In this document: piece after piece, positions 1 to 6,864 of the stretch
Numbering within the stretch: the stretch's first letter is position 1
Layout: every line of letters starts with the position of its first letter
Source of the DNA: Syntrophomonas sp. UBA4911
GTDB lineage: Bacteria; Bacillota; Syntrophomonadia; Syntrophomonadales; Syntrophomonadaceae
Direction: 5' to 3'
Length of the DNA stretch: 24,160 nt
Assembly (NCBI GenBank): GCA_002398105.1
Contig: DHCD01000040.1
Coordinates: 14,743 to 38,902, forward strand
Notes under the pieces: model-generated
Told to the model about the DNA's origin: nothing
The model's input: only the letters and a program-made list of their open reading frames with translations
Database searches by the model: none
Made by a program: the position numbers and the translations under genes

Positions 1-1
1 G

Positions 2-373
2 ATGGAACTGGACCTGGCGCGTAAGACCTTGCTAACCGGCTTCTTCGAGACCTACCTGCATTTAAGCGCCGAGGAAGAAAAACAACTGGAGGCGGCGATG
101 GGAAAACTGAACAAAGAGGAGGCGAGAAAAATGCTTGAGCTGACTACATCCTGGGAAAGAAAAGGGATGCAAAAAGGGATAGAAAAGGGAATAGAAAAAG
201 GCAAGATAGAAGGGCAGGCCGATATATTGCTGAAACAATTGGGGAAGAAATTCGGCCCGCTACCGGCGGAACTGGAGGCGGCGGTAAGAAAAATGCCAGC
301 GGAGAAGCTGGAGCACTTGGCGGAGGCTATTTTTGAATTAGAAAAACTGGAAGAGGTCAAGGCTCTTTTATAA
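2..373 (+). CDS. C-terminal part of an Rpn/PD-(D/E)XK nuclease-transposase family protein (5' end outside window)
   Basis: About 123 residues are visible and the gene probably begins before the window. The sequence is mostly charged helix, with a repeated GIEKGIEKGK stretch (about residues 58-67) followed by an ILLKQLGKKFGPLP segment. This tail architecture is typical of Rpn (recombination-promoting nuclease) and DUF4351-type proteins, in which a PD-(D/E)XK nuclease domain sits N-terminal to such a region. The nuclease domain itself is not in the window, so activity cannot be judged. The ATG at position 2 is probably internal. These genes are often multi-copy and mobile, which fits its place at the edge of an accessory patch. 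The family call is moderately sure; function is inferred from the family only. Confidence 0.6.
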   Translation: MELDLARKTLLTGFFETYLHLSAEEEKQLEAAMGKLNKEEARKMLELTTSWERKGMQKGIEKGIEKGKIEGQADILLKQLGKKFGPLPAELEAAVRKMPAEKLEHLAEAIFELEKLEEVKALL

Positions 374-496
374 GGAAGCTGCTTACCAAAGTTGACGGGA
401 AATGCGCCTTTGGTTCAGACTTCGGCTTTTCTATCTGCTATATGTATTATTTATTACCTGGCAGACATATAAAAATCTAAAGAAGGAATTAAAGTT

Positions 497-1651
497 ATGG
501 CAAAGTTAAAGCAGTTTATTCCTTATGGAAAACAGAATATTGATGAAGACGATATAGCAGCCGTTAATGCGGTTCTGCGTTCCGATCTGATAACCCAGGG
601 ACCGCGGGTGGAAGAGTTTGAAAAACGGGTGGCGGAATATTGCGGGGCTCGTTATGCGGTGGCTTTCAACAGCGGGACTTCGGCCCTGCATGCGGCGGTT
701 CATGCCGCCGGAATAGGTGCGGAGGACGAGGTTATAACCTCGCCGCTTACCTTTGCCGCCAGCGCCAACGCAGTTCTTTATAACGGGGGACGGCCGGTAT
801 TTGCGGATATTGATCCTGATACATACTGCCTGGATGTTTGCCGGTTTGAAGCTGCCATAACCCATAGAACCCGGGCGGTCATACCGGTTGATTACGCCGG
901 TTATCCGGTGGATATGGAAGAGCTGTTAAAAGTAGCCCGGCGCCATGATCTGCTGGTCATTGAAGATGCCGCCCACGCTCTGGGGGCCCGGCGGGCAGGT
1001 AAAAAGGTGGGGACAGAGGCTGATATGACCATGTTCAGTTTTCACCCGGTGAAACACATTACCACCGGGGAAGGCGGCATGATTGTGACCGATAACGAGG
1101 AGTTTTATCATCGTTTGCGGCAGTTCCGCAACCACGGGATAGTTAAGGACGCTCACCTTATGGCGGAAAATCACGGTCCCTGGTATTACGAGATGCAGGA
1201 TCTGGGATATAATTTCCGTATCACCGATATCCAGTGCGCCCTGGGTCTATCCCAACTGAATAAGCTGGAGGGATTCCTGCAGGCCCGCAGCCGGATTGCC
1301 CAGCGCTATGACCAGGCTTTTAAGGGTTTTTCCCCGGTAGTTATTCCGCCTGCGGTGAGCGAAGAAAGCCGGCATGCTTATCATCTTTACCCCCTGCTGC
1401 TGGCCGAAAGCGCACGCCGCAGGGAGTTTTTTGATTATATGCGGGAAAAGCGGATCGGAGTGCAGGTGCATTATGTGCCGGTCCATCTGCATCCTTATTA
1501 CCGGAAGCTTTTTGGATACCGGCTCGGAGATTTCCCGGCGGCGGAAGATTTTTACCAGCGGGAGGTAAGCCTGCCGGTTTATCCGGGGCTGAGCGAAGAG
1601 GAGCAGGATTATGTAATAGACTGCGTGAAGGCGTATTTCCATAGTTCATAG
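497..1651 (+). CDS. DegT/DnrJ/EryC1/StrS-type PLP aminotransferase, PseC-like (nucleotide-sugar 4-aminotransferase)
   Basis: 384 residues, the normal length for sugar aminotransferases of the DegT family. These transfer an amino group, usually from glutamate, onto a 4-keto-6-deoxy UDP-sugar in the cytoplasm. Visible family marks are SDLITQGP near residue 30, FNSGTSALHAA at 57-67 (phosphate binding), EDAAHALGA at 156-164 with the Asp that contacts the pyridine nitrogen, and SFHPVKHITTGEGG at 181-194, where K186 is the expected Schiff-base lysine. The SDLITQGP start resembles PseC of pseudaminic-acid synthesis, but LegC-like or other sugar roles are possible. An AAGGA ribosome-binding site lies about 10 nt before the ATG. 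The dehydratase that would feed it is at 3128-4153, separated by a leftward toxin-antitoxin patch. Family is certain, exact substrate is not. Confidence 0.88.
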   Translation: MAKLKQFIPYGKQNIDEDDIAAVNAVLRSDLITQGPRVEEFEKRVAEYCGARYAVAFNSGTSALHAAVHAAGIGAEDEVITSPLTFAASANAVLYNGGRPVFADIDPDTYCLDVCRFEAAITHRTRAVIPVDYAGYPVDMEELLKVARRHDLLVIEDAAHALGARRAGKKVGTEADMTMFSFHPVKHITTGEGGMIVTDNEEFYHRLRQFRNHGIVKDAHLMAENHGPWYYEMQDLGYNFRITDIQCALGLSQLNKLEGFLQARSRIAQRYDQAFKGFSPVVIPPAVSEESRHAYHLYPLLLAESARRREFFDYMREKRIGVQVHYVPVHLHPYYRKLFGYRLGDFPAAEDFYQREVSLPVYPGLSEEEQDYVIDCVKAYFHSS

Positions 1652-1769
1652 AGCTATGTGTTGGAAAAGTCATAGGACAGGCCTCTGTGAATATTCTCCC
1701 ACAAGTTAAAACCGGAAGTGGGAGCCGAGCCGGTAAGCTCAAAAGGCAAGATAAAAGAGGAAGCCGATA

Positions 1770-1988
1770 TCACTGATCCTGATAAATAAGAGGTCTATAC
1801 CGGGGCCGGGGAATTGGGATATTAGCTTCACGCGCGGCTGCTATCCATGCTTCTTTGGCCACTTGTATTTCTTTAGCAGCTTCTTCCGGGCTAACCCCAA
1901 AAGCGGAGCATCCTTTTAAATCAGGGATGTCAGCGATATAGCCGCCATCTTTTTCACTATAAAAGATGTTGATGTGATAGTCTTTCAA
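1770..1988 (-). CDS. hicB: HicB-family antitoxin (short form)
   Basis: 72 residues with the HicB core: an N-terminal strand ending in EKDGGYIADIPDLKGCSAFG, then a helix with EEAAKEIQVAKEAW and a proline-rich tail (IPIPRPRYRP). In the family this partly degraded RNase-H-like fold binds and neutralises HicA. There is no C-terminal ribbon-helix-helix or helix-turn-helix domain, so it is a short HicB and may not bind DNA by itself. The start is TTG at 1988; its TTGA overlaps the hicA stop by 4 nt, which implies translational coupling. The order toxin first, antitoxin second is the usual one for hicAB. Confidence 0.85.
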   Translation of the reverse strand: MKDYHINIFYSEKDGGYIADIPDLKGCSAFGVSPEEAAKEIQVAKEAWIAAAREANIPIPRPRYRPLIYQDQ

Positions 1989-2242
1989 TCTTCTTCGCCC
2001 CCCATTTGCAGGTTATATTTTTCAATCAGGGATAAAAACTGATTAAGTTGATATGGTTTTACCTTGCCATCAACTTCCTGAAGGTTAATGATTTCCTTAA
2101 GGTCAGGATGAACAAAAATGTGATGGCTCCCATTTATACGCTTAAGCTCAAATCCATAGGCGGTAACTAACTTTATCGTATCGGCAAAACGAATGTTGCG
2201 GTTGTTGTTAAGAATTTTTTGTAAAAGCTTTTTGGGGTTCAT
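1985..2242 (-). CDS. hicA: HicA-family mRNA interferase toxin
   Basis: 85 residues, the usual HicA size. HicA toxins have a double-stranded-RNA-binding-like fold and cleave mRNA, with one catalytic histidine. Here the signature is YGFELKRINGSHHIFVHP (about residues 29-46), with the expected histidine in GSHHIF. The start is ATG at 2242 with an AAGGGG ribosome-binding site about 8 nt upstream on the minus strand. It overlaps hicB by 4 nt, forming a complete leftward hicA-hicB pair. A TATAAT -10-like hexamer lies about 18 nt before the start. No inactivating change is visible, so the pair may be functional. Confidence 0.88.
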   Translation of the reverse strand: MNPKKLLQKILNNNRNIRFADTIKLVTAYGFELKRINGSHHIFVHPDLKEIINLQEVDGKVKPYQLNQFLSLIEKYNLQMGGEED

Positions 2243-2257
2243 AATATACCCCTTATA

Positions 2258-2276
2258 AAATTATAACTTAATTCTA
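2258..2276 (-). promoter_or_regulatory. Candidate promoter/operator segment before hicA, repeated before mntA
   Basis: On the minus strand this 19-nt segment contains TATAAT (plus-strand ATTATA at 2260-2265) at a plausible distance from the hicA start. It matches 18 of 19 nt to 2861-2879, which sits in front of mntA. No convincing -35 hexamer is visible for either copy, so the sigma-A reading is tentative. Confidence 0.4.
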
Positions 2277-2404
2277 CTCAGATGGCACACCCACCAATAA
2301 GGAAAAATTAAGGAAACCAACCGTCTGGAACCTTGAGATTTTAGTTCTGTATAGTAAGCTTGCAGTTTGCCCAGTTTGGCCCGGATTCTATCGTGGTCGG
2401 GCAT
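2261..2404 (-). pseudogene. hepT: Truncated HepT (HEPN toxin) remnant, overlapping the end of mntA
   Basis: An ATG at 2404 lies inside the last codons of mntA and opens a 47-residue frame beginning MPDHDRIRAKLGKLQAYYTE. This resembles the N-terminal helix of HepT/DUF86 HEPN toxins, which normally follow mntA in the same overlapping way. After about 23 residues the similarity stops, and the rest (ending SRIKL) looks like random read-through. The catalytic RX4-6HXY motif, which belongs to the C-terminal half of the roughly 110-140-residue family, is absent. The toxin is therefore deleted. The homology call rests on a short stretch plus position. Confidence 0.55.
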
Positions 2405-2816
2405 TTTTTAATTCCTCCGCTAACCTTTTTTCAAATAGAGCATGCTTAACCTGGCGAAATTTGCGGGTTTCGTAATAGCATTTATATAGATAGGGACACA
2501 GGCCATGAAAATACCCTGTTTCTTTCTCATAGAGAACTTTGCCGTCATTGGCAACGGCTTCTTTTAAGAGCCCGGAAGCGGTTTGCAGGTTGACCAGGTC
2601 TATGTTGCTCTTGCGATGAAGCAGGATTAAATCGCTCATTAAATCAAATAACTGCTGGCTGTCAAGCTGCGGGTCGGACATAAAAGCAATATCAATGTCA
2701 CTGTGGGAAGGGTCGTAGTCTTTCTGCCGGGCATAGCTTCCGTAGTATACTAACAGCGTGAGATGGTATTTTTCTACCAACTGCTGCAGTTGATCGGCAT
2801 TGATGGGAATAAGCAT
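2388..2816 (-). CDS. mntA: MntA-type minimal nucleotidyltransferase (antitoxin of HepT-MntA modules), now orphan
   Basis: 142 residues from ATG 2816. An AGGAGG (plus-strand 2823-2828) lies 6 nt before this ATG, which favours it over the TTG at 2822 that directly abuts the AGGAGG. The N-terminal half has the nucleotidyltransferase signature: YYGSYARQKDYDPSHSDIDIAF gives the GS...DxD pair, and DLVNL gives a third acidic residue. The GS-to-DxD spacing is 12 residues, slightly longer than the common 10. MntA proteins neutralise the HEPN RNase HepT by AMPylating it. Here the downstream hepT is reduced to a fragment, so this antitoxin probably has no local target. A general nucleotidyltransferase role cannot be excluded. 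Confidence 0.8.
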   Translation of the reverse strand: MLIPINADQLQQLVEKYHLTLLVYYGSYARQKDYDPSHSDIDIAFMSDPQLDSQQLFDLMSDLILLHRKSNIDLVNLQTASGLLKEAVANDGKVLYEKETGYFHGLCPYLYKCYYETRKFRQVKHALFEKRLAEELKNARPR

Positions 2817-2860
2817 TCTCAACCTCCTTCCAGGTAAGGCATTTTAACCTATCCCTTCTG

Positions 2861-2879
2861 AAATTATACCTTAATTCTA
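2861..2879 (-). promoter_or_regulatory. Candidate promoter/operator segment before mntA, near-identical to the one before hicA
   Basis: Read on the minus strand it contains TATAAT (plus-strand ATTATA at 2863-2868), about 47 nt before the mntA start. It differs from 2258-2276 at a single position. No clear -35 box is seen. The remaining sequence to 3061 holds no gene or other signal that I can support. Confidence 0.4.
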
Positions 2880-3061
2880 AAGGAAAGACACGAAGCAGAA
2901 GGTAAAAATTACCTGGCTAATTTGCTTTATTTTCTGGTCGGCACTACGATTCTGGTTTAAAGAAACTGATGGATTATTGCGATATATGTATTAGTGCGGC
3001 CGGAAGGTAATCCTTGCTGACCAGAGGACGGGTTTTTTCGGCATGCCGCGTTTTATGGCGG

Positions 3062-3111
3062 CGTCAGGCTATGCCGGCCGCAAAGCGCAGCGGGCGGCTG
3101 CCATACTGACG
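3062..3111 (+). other. Imperfect long hairpin in the leader of the dehydratase gene
   Basis: CGTCAG at 3062-3067 pairs with CTGACG at 3106-3111, and the arms continue inward through TATG/CATA and GCCGC/GCGGC, interrupted by a 2-nt bulge and two mismatches. The hairpin ends 2 nt before the GGGGAG ribosome-binding site at 3114-3119. No T-tract follows, so it is not a plain terminator. It could influence translation or mRNA stability, or be a relic of inserted DNA. Confidence 0.35.
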
Positions 3112-3127
3112 ATGGGGAGAAAGAATA

Positions 3128-4153
3128 ATGGCTATAAACGGGATGATTCGGGATAAAAAGATACTTATCACCGGGGGCACGGGAACGGTAGGAAAAAAGC
3201 TGGCGCGGCGGCTCCTGGAACTTGATGCGGCCGTAGTACGTATTTATTCCCGGGATGAACATAAGCAGTTTGCCATCCAGGAGTATTTCGCCTATCAGGG
3301 TCTGGACATGAAAAGGCTGCGTTTTTTCCTCGGTGATGTGCGGGACAAGGAGCGTTTACAGAGGTCAATGGAGGATATTGATATAGTATTTCACCTGGCG
3401 GCTTTAAAGCATGTGCCGGCCTGCGAGTATAATCCTTCAGAGGCGGTCAAGACCAATGTGATGGGAACTCAGAATGTGATTGAATGCGCTATGGCGACAG
3501 GGGTATCCGCAGTAGTGTATTCCAGTACTGATAAGGCGGCTTCACCCACCAATACCATGGGGGCCAGCAAGCTGCTGGCAGAGAGGCTGATAGCATCAGC
3601 CGATCACTGGAAAGGTCCCCGGCAAATCAAGTTTCTGTCCGTACGTTTCGGTAATATCATGAACAGCCGGGGGTCGGTGGTTCCCCTTTTTCAAAAGCAG
3701 ATTCAGCGGGGAGGTCCGGTTACGGTTACCGATCCGGCCATGACCCGCTTTTTTATGAGCGCCGAGCGGGCGGTGGACTTGATTTTGAAATCTTTGGCGA
3801 TATCGTCGGGGGGCGAGACCTTTGTCTTTAAGATGCCAATTCTGACGGTGGGAGATATGGCCCGGGCGGTGGTGGAGAGTTCGGGTCAGAATGTGGAAAT
3901 GAGAACTATCGGTCTCAGACCCGGGGAGAAGATGTACGAGGAATTGATGAGCGAGGAAGAGAGCGCCCGGGCCTTGGAAAATGAGGAGCTTTTTATCATA
4001 TTGCCCTATGATCGTGACCGCCGGGATTATCAGGGACTTTATCCGGGCGCGGATCTGGCCGCCTGCAGTACCTATAGCTCGGCTGGCGCTGAGACTATGA
4101 GCCTGGGTGATATTAAAGCCATGATTAAGGGAAGTTATTCTGCCAATATCTGA
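3128..4153 (+). CDS. UDP-N-acetylglucosamine 4,6-dehydratase family protein (FlaA1/PseB/CapD-like short form)
   Basis: 341 residues of an extended short-chain dehydrogenase. The NAD(P)-binding motif GGTGTVGKK is at 16-24, HLAALKHVP at 89-97, and the active-site segment STDKAASPTNTMGASK at 133-148. FlaA1/PseB and CapD enzymes remove water from UDP-GlcNAc to give the 4-keto-6-deoxy sugar that a PseC-type aminotransferase then uses. In PseB the active-site segment contains YxxxK, while here position 144 is Met (TMGASK), as in the CapD branch, with K148 kept. So it may retain rather than invert C5, and the sugar product is uncertain. GGGGAG lies 8 nt before the ATG. It is 24 nt upstream of the next sugar gene, so the two probably form one operon. 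Confidence 0.85.
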   Translation: MAINGMIRDKKILITGGTGTVGKKLARRLLELDAAVVRIYSRDEHKQFAIQEYFAYQGLDMKRLRFFLGDVRDKERLQRSMEDIDIVFHLAALKHVPACEYNPSEAVKTNVMGTQNVIECAMATGVSAVVYSSTDKAASPTNTMGASKLLAERLIASADHWKGPRQIKFLSVRFGNIMNSRGSVVPLFQKQIQRGGPVTVTDPAMTRFFMSAERAVDLILKSLAISSGGETFVFKMPILTVGDMARAVVESSGQNVEMRTIGLRPGEKMYEELMSEEESARALENEELFIILPYDRDRRDYQGLYPGADLAACSTYSSAGAETMSLGDIKAMIKGSYSANI

Positions 4154-4177
4154 TTAAAGGTCAACGGAGGTTTATTT

Positions 4178-5113
4178 ATGAATATCCTGGTTACCGGCGG
4201 GGCCGGGTTTATCGGAAGATGGACGGTTAAAAAACTGCTGTCTGACGGGCATAGGGTTACGGTCCTGGATGATTTGTCCAATGGGCGGCTGATGAACATT
4301 GAGGAATTCAGGAATAACTCTGATTTTAGGTTTATAGAAGGGGATATTAAGGAACGGGAGGCGTTGGGCCGGATCTTTGCCGGCGGGTTTGACCTGGTTT
4401 ACCACTTGGCGGCCAGCATCAATGTGCAGGACTCAATTGATGATCCCCGTACTACTTATGATAATGATGTGTCCGGAACCTTTAATGTTTTGGAAGAGTG
4501 CCGCCGGCAGGGAATTAAGATGCTGTTTATGTCCAGCTGCATGGTTTATGAACGCAGTCTGGATAAAGCGGGCATCAGGGAGATGCACCCGGTCAAACCG
4601 GCTTCGCCCTATGCCGCCAGCAAGCTGGCGGGCGAGGCTTTGACCCTGTCCTATTATTATGCTTATGGACTGCCTACGGTGGTAGTAAGACCCTTCAACA
4701 CCTACGGGCCTTTTCAGAAGTCCTCGGGTGAAGGCGGTGTGGTGGCTATTTTTATCCGGCGTGATCTGCAGGGGGAAGACTTGCTTATCTATGGCGACGG
4801 CGTCCAGACCCGGGACCTGCTTTATGTGGAGGACTGCGCCGATTTTGTAGTAGCGGCGGGAAGGGACCGGCGCGCCGACGGTCAGCTGCTTAATGCCGGA
4901 TTGGGCGAGGATGTGAGTATCAATGAGCTGGCCTATATGATTTGTAAAGATAAAAACCGTATAAGGCATGTGCCCCACATTCATCCCCAGAGTGAGATTC
5001 AAAAGCTGCTCTGCAATTATGATAAGGCCAAAATGCTGTTGGACTGGGAACCGTGGGTAAGCCTGGAGGAGGGTATTGCCAGAACCAGGGAGTGGATCGC
5101 TGCCGGCAGCTAA
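4178..5113 (+). CDS. NAD-dependent nucleotide-sugar epimerase/dehydratase (GalE-like extended SDR)
   Basis: 311 residues, typical for GalE/RmlB-like enzymes acting on UDP- or dTDP-sugars in the cytoplasm. TGGAGFIG at 6-13 binds NAD; HLAASINVQDS at 76-86 is the family segment; the catalytic site reads SSCMVY at 119-124 and Y145xxxK149 (SPYAASK); RPFNTYGP follows, as in GalE/RmlB. The substrate cannot be read from sequence. A strong GGAGG is 7 nt before the ATG. It follows the dehydratase by 24 nt and is followed by flagellar genes, so I infer a role in the sugar that decorates flagellin or the cell surface. Confidence 0.85.
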   Translation: MNILVTGGAGFIGRWTVKKLLSDGHRVTVLDDLSNGRLMNIEEFRNNSDFRFIEGDIKEREALGRIFAGGFDLVYHLAASINVQDSIDDPRTTYDNDVSGTFNVLEECRRQGIKMLFMSSCMVYERSLDKAGIREMHPVKPASPYAASKLAGEALTLSYYYAYGLPTVVVRPFNTYGPFQKSSGEGGVVAIFIRRDLQGEDLLIYGDGVQTRDLLYVEDCADFVVAAGRDRRADGQLLNAGLGEDVSINELAYMICKDKNRIRHVPHIHPQSEIQKLLCNYDKAKMLLDWEPWVSLEEGIARTREWIAAGS

Positions 5114-5195
5114 GATTGACTTGCCTTATATTGCTGATACCCAGGATATTAAATTTGCAGTAACTGCTGCAAAAATTTTAAAGGGGGGACACGAC

Positions 5196-5402
5196 ATGGA
5201 TACACTGGCTATTGCCGGATTGGCCATGAGCATGCAGACTGCCCAGCTCCAGCAGATGGCGGCCATGCAGGTCATGAAGATGTCCATGGACAGTACCCAA
5301 CAGAGTGCTCAGGCTATCACCGAAATGATGCAGATCAATACCCAGCTAATGGAGAATTCCGTGCAGCCCTATCTAGGAAGCACGATTGATGTGCTGGCTT
5401 AG
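5196..5402 (+). CDS. YjfB-family small motility-associated protein
   Basis: 68 residues beginning MDTLAIAGLAMSMQTAQLQQ and ending in a VQPYLGSTIDVLA tail, rich in Met, Gln and Ala. This composition and start match the YjfB putative-motility family found beside flagellar genes in Firmicutes and other bacteria. I chose ATG 5196 because AAGGGGGG lies just upstream at 5181-5188 and the family begins with this Met; the longer open frame overlaps the end of the epimerase gene. No signal peptide or membrane helix is evident. The molecular role is unknown in the family. A terminator follows 24 nt after the stop. Confidence 0.8.
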   Translation: MDTLAIAGLAMSMQTAQLQQMAAMQVMKMSMDSTQQSAQAITEMMQINTQLMENSVQPYLGSTIDVLA

Positions 5403-5425
5403 GCGGTAGCGGAGCAGAAGCGGTT

Positions 5426-5453
5426 AGCCCCTTGCTTAAGGGGCTTTCCCTTT
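5426..5453 (+). terminator. Intrinsic terminator after yjfB
   Basis: AGCCCCTT at 5426-5433 and AAGGGGCT at 5438-5445 form a perfect 8-bp stem with a 4-nt loop, followed by TTCCCTTT. It ends the sugar-epimerase/yjfB transcript. Confidence 0.8.
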
Positions 5454-5508
5454 GGACTATGATAATTTATACTTCATAATATATGGATGGAGAAAGAGGT
5501 GGGATTCT

Positions 5509-5874
5509 GTGGAACAGTTTCAGATTGCCAGTGATATTATCAGTCTGTCGGACACCATAATAGAAGGTCTGGAACATATCAAAAAACGGGTATACGAGGG
5601 GTATTTTGAAGAAACCTATTATCTTCTGGAAGATATAACTGATGCCGTCGCTTCAATAAATAAAGCCGCCGAGCCTATACTGCCGCTGCTGGGGGAGAAC
5701 CGGATAGAGCAGCATGCCGAGCATCTGAATCGTTTGATTGACGAAATGATCAGCAACTATGAAGCTCAGCGCATTGAAAAGGCTAAGACCGATATGCAGC
5801 TGGTACTTATTCCCGCTTTTAAGGAATGGAAAAATGAGCTGGAAAGATGCCTTTCGGAGTATATTGCGTCATAA
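5509..5874 (+). CDS. Unknown helical protein in the late flagellar cluster
   Basis: 121 residues from GTG 5509. AGAAAGAGGTGG (5491-5502) gives a good ribosome-binding site 6 nt upstream. The open frame could extend to TTG 5452, but that codon lies in the tail of the terminator. The protein is acidic and almost entirely predictable as helix (SDIISLSDTIIEGLEHIKKR, then EEYY-rich and EELERCLSE segments), with no signal peptide, membrane segment or recognised motif. I do not recognise the family. Its place between yjfB and flaG suggests a motility-related or filament-chaperone role, but that is context only. Confidence 0.7.
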   Translation: MEQFQIASDIISLSDTIIEGLEHIKKRVYEGYFEETYYLLEDITDAVASINKAAEPILPLLGENRIEQHAEHLNRLIDEMISNYEAQRIEKAKTDMQLVLIPAFKEWKNELERCLSEYIAS

Positions 5875-5891
5875 GACTAAAACACTGGTAT

Positions 5892-5919
5892 TAAAGTCTG
5901 ACGGTCAGTATGACGATAA
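5892..5919 (+). promoter_or_regulatory. Sigma-28/sigma-D-type flagellar promoter before flaG
   Basis: TAAA at 5892-5895, a 16-nt spacer, then GACGATAA at 5912-5919. This matches the flagellar sigma factor consensus (TAAA, 15-16 nt, GCCGATAA) with one mismatch in the -10. The distance to the flaG ATG is 48 nt. It would place flaG-fliS and the following genes in the late flagellar class. Confidence 0.65.
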
Positions 5920-5967
5920 TATAGATAACATAATATAATATTATTACCTTGCAGGGAGGCGACGGGA

Positions 5968-6348
5968 ATGCGGGTCGAAGGGCAAAGGATTGCCACGGAC
6001 TTTGGCGCCGGCAACCTTAACATGGAACCAACGAAGCTGGTGAATGATAAGGAACGCAGTACCAGTCAAACTAAGATCAGCATTGATGAGGTAAAAAAAC
6101 AACAGTACTCTAATGAAGAAGAGCTCAGAAAAACCACCAGTGTCATGAATGAAGCCATGATAATCTCCAATCACCATTTGCAGTTTAAAGTTCATAAAGA
6201 GAGCGGGCGAATCCAGGTTAAGGTAATTGACTCGGAGTCCCAAAAGGTCATTCGGGAAATCCCGCCGGAAAAAGTCCTGGAATGTTCGGCGATGATCAAG
6301 AAAATGCTGGAAGAGATGGCGGGAATATTGCTGGATGAGATTATTTAA
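5968..6348 (+). CDS. flaG: FlaG-family flagellar protein
   Basis: 126 residues. The C-terminal half carries the FlaG pattern: LQFKVHKESGRIQVKVIDSE followed by VIREIPPEKVLE and a helical tail (MIKKMLEEMAGILLDEII). The N-terminal half is polar and low in structure, as usual. FlaG proteins are small and affect filament length or assembly in several flagellated bacteria; the mechanism is not settled. GGGAGG lies 8 nt before the ATG, and a sigma-28-type promoter precedes it. It is followed by fliS; the filament-cap gene fliD, which often sits between the two, is absent from this cluster. Confidence 0.88.
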   Translation: MRVEGQRIATDFGAGNLNMEPTKLVNDKERSTSQTKISIDEVKKQQYSNEEELRKTTSVMNEAMIISNHHLQFKVHKESGRIQVKVIDSESQKVIREIPPEKVLECSAMIKKMLEEMAGILLDEII

Positions 6349-6432
6349 TTAATTGGCCCAATAAAAAATTAACTTGTCGAAATCAAGTCCCAGGACTTAT
6401 GTTTTAATAATTAACCCAGGGGGATAAAAGCA

Positions 6433-6864
6433 ATGAATGTCAATGCTCAGGCATATGATAATTATAAAAAAGCCACAGTTGAAACTGCCGCACCGGGAAA
6501 GTTATTATTGATGCTTTTTGATGGGGCGATAAGGAATATTGACAATGCCAAAAAGGCTATAGAGGATAAGGATGTCAACACGGCCCACAATCTTATTGTC
6601 AAAACCCAAAATATTGTGCTTGAATTTATAGCCAGTCTTAATATGGAATACGAAATCTCCAATAATCTTTTCAACCTCTATGAGTACCTTTATTATCAAC
6701 TTGTGCAGGCCAATGCCGGAAAGGACATCGGTAAGCTGGACGAAGTCCGGGAATTTCTGACGCAGTTTCGCGATACCTGGGAAGAGGCCATGAAAAAGGC
6801 AACTGTCATTACCCGGGAAAAAAATGAAGAAAATATTCAGCGAACCTTGAATATAAAGGGATGA
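6433..6864 (+). CDS. fliS: Flagellin export chaperone FliS
   Basis: 143 residues, a little longer than the usual 125-135. It begins with the family's NAYDNYKKATVETAAPGKLLLMLFDGAIRNI pattern (about residues 4-36, with QAYDNY in place of NAY) and contains the helix ending in the aspartate-rich KAIEDKD segment. FliS binds the C-terminal helix of flagellin in the cytoplasm and prevents early polymerisation before export. AGGGGG lies about 9 nt upstream. Its stop codon overlaps the next gene's start (ATGA), which implies translational coupling with the FlgN/FliT-like protein. Confidence 0.93.
   Translation: MNVNAQAYDNYKKATVETAAPGKLLLMLFDGAIRNIDNAKKAIEDKDVNTAHNLIVKTQNIVLEFIASLNMEYEISNNLFNLYEYLYYQLVQANAGKDIGKLDEVREFLTQFRDTWEEAMKKATVITREKNEENIQRTLNIKG

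Noticed and set aside
385..414. Terminator after the Rpn-like gene
   Set aside because: ACCAAAG/CTTTGGT pairs over 7 bp, but the loop is 16 nt and no T-run follows.
5111..5140. Sigma-28 promoter before yjfB
   Set aside because: GCTGATAC resembles a -10, but the nearest TAAG lies 18 nt away and matches poorly.
6385..6398. AAGTCC/GGACTT palindrome between flaG and fliS
   Set aside because: The loop is only 2 nt and the stem is short with no T-tract; not enough for a terminator or operator call.
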